64,000 nucleotides of DNA from Allolobophora icterica (lineage: Eukaryota > Annelida > Clitellata > Crassiclitellata > Lumbricidae). Location of the stretch: NCBI GenBank assembly GCA_963556255.1, contig OY744606.1, positions 5,399,127-5,463,126 of the forward strand, in the 5' to 3' direction. The notes under the pieces were generated by a model. That model saw only the letters and a program-made list of their open reading frames with translations, was not told the DNA's origin and did not search any database. The first letter of the stretch is position 1, and each line of letters opens with the position of its first letter. A program made the translations under genes and the position numbers. Below, piece by piece: positions 63,675 through 64,000 of the stretch.

Positions 63675-64000
63675 GATGTGTTATAACAAAGATGATTAGC
63701 GTCGCCCTCCCCTTTATCTAGGCTTGTGTCTGGCACTGCTAGAGCAAAGGCAGTAACGGAATTACTTGCTTCATCAATGAATCATAATGTCGTATTAGCG
63801 ACAAGCAATTAATAAAATCTTGTATATAACGCAGAAAGAGGTGTCTTAAACGAAGGTTAACACTGCGAAAATCCTGTTCTCAACTGGAAGCCAGTGCAAC
63901 GTGTCTCTCGCATATAGCTTGAAACATGGGATAATTGTGACAGGTTAGCAACAATTCAGAAAGCGCAGTTTTGGATGGACTGAAGCTGCCGTATCCGGAA
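63675..64000. repeat. Dispersed block R, copy 2, right part
   Basis: AACAAAGATGATTAGCGTCG onward aligns with 5745-6065. It includes CGCAGAAAGAGGTGTCTTAA, GGAAGCCAGTGCAACGTGTC, CGCATATAGCTTGAAA and AATTGTGACAGGTTAGC. In reverse this includes the LINE RT-tail relic seen at 5889-6150. The window ends inside it. Confidence 0.7.

Overview
The window is eukaryotic, almost certainly from a metazoan with a repeat-rich genome (a marine invertebrate such as a lophotrochozoan or non-vertebrate deuterostome is my best guess, not proven). I find no host gene, exon chain, rRNA or functional tRNA. Everything I can identify is mobile-element sequence, microsatellite or decayed dispersed repeat.

Centre (12524-49830, 37.3 kb): a tandem array of one LTR retrotransposon, LTR-INT-LTR-INT-LTR-INT-LTR-INT-LTR. 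There are five near-identical 3185-bp LTRs and four internal regions of about 5345 bp. At first sight it looks like four and a third copies of an 8.53-kb unit. The last partial copy is in fact exactly one LTR: it starts TGTGGCG, ends CGCCACA, and a primer-binding site resembling the tRNA-Leu 3' end begins 3 nt after the same CA in each full copy. The whole array is flanked by one 4-bp direct repeat (CTTT), and removing it rejoins the reading frame of an older CR1/L2-like LINE. Each internal region encodes a Gag with a CCHC knuckle and a retropepsin but no reverse transcriptase, RNase H or integrase, so the element is non-autonomous. A long upstream frame (ORF1, 832 aa) starts inside the LTR and runs through the primer-binding site. 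ORF2 (Gag-PR) lies in the -1 frame with a long overlap and no ATG at the head of its frame. The LTR downstream of the TATA box carries a 116-aa ORF and a chain of about 25 short hairpins with compensatory stem changes, the most unusual feature here.

Left flank (1-12523): CR1/L2-like LINE fragments on both strands, a hAT-type element with 15-bp inverted ends and an 8-bp target duplication, a mariner-type MITE, a Deu/V-SINE-like SINE, an RTE remnant, (TA)n, (GT)n and (ATT)n tracts, and many diverged copies of modular dispersed repeats joined at a motif close to TTTTAAAGGTGTCTAAC.

Right flank (49831-64000): the second half of the interrupted LINE; the same dispersed modules; the 3' part of a minus-strand LTR element with its LTR, polypurine tract and a 516-codon frame; a mariner-family transposon with a decayed transposase and a nested MITE; a Helitron-like 3' end with very stable GCGAAGC hairpins; a small hAT MITE; and a young 5'-truncated RTE LINE with an intact RT frame and a perfect 14-bp target duplication.

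The elements do not cooperate as a pathway. The array needs Pol from another element to move. Its copy number at this site probably grew by unequal recombination between its long LTRs rather than by repeated insertion.
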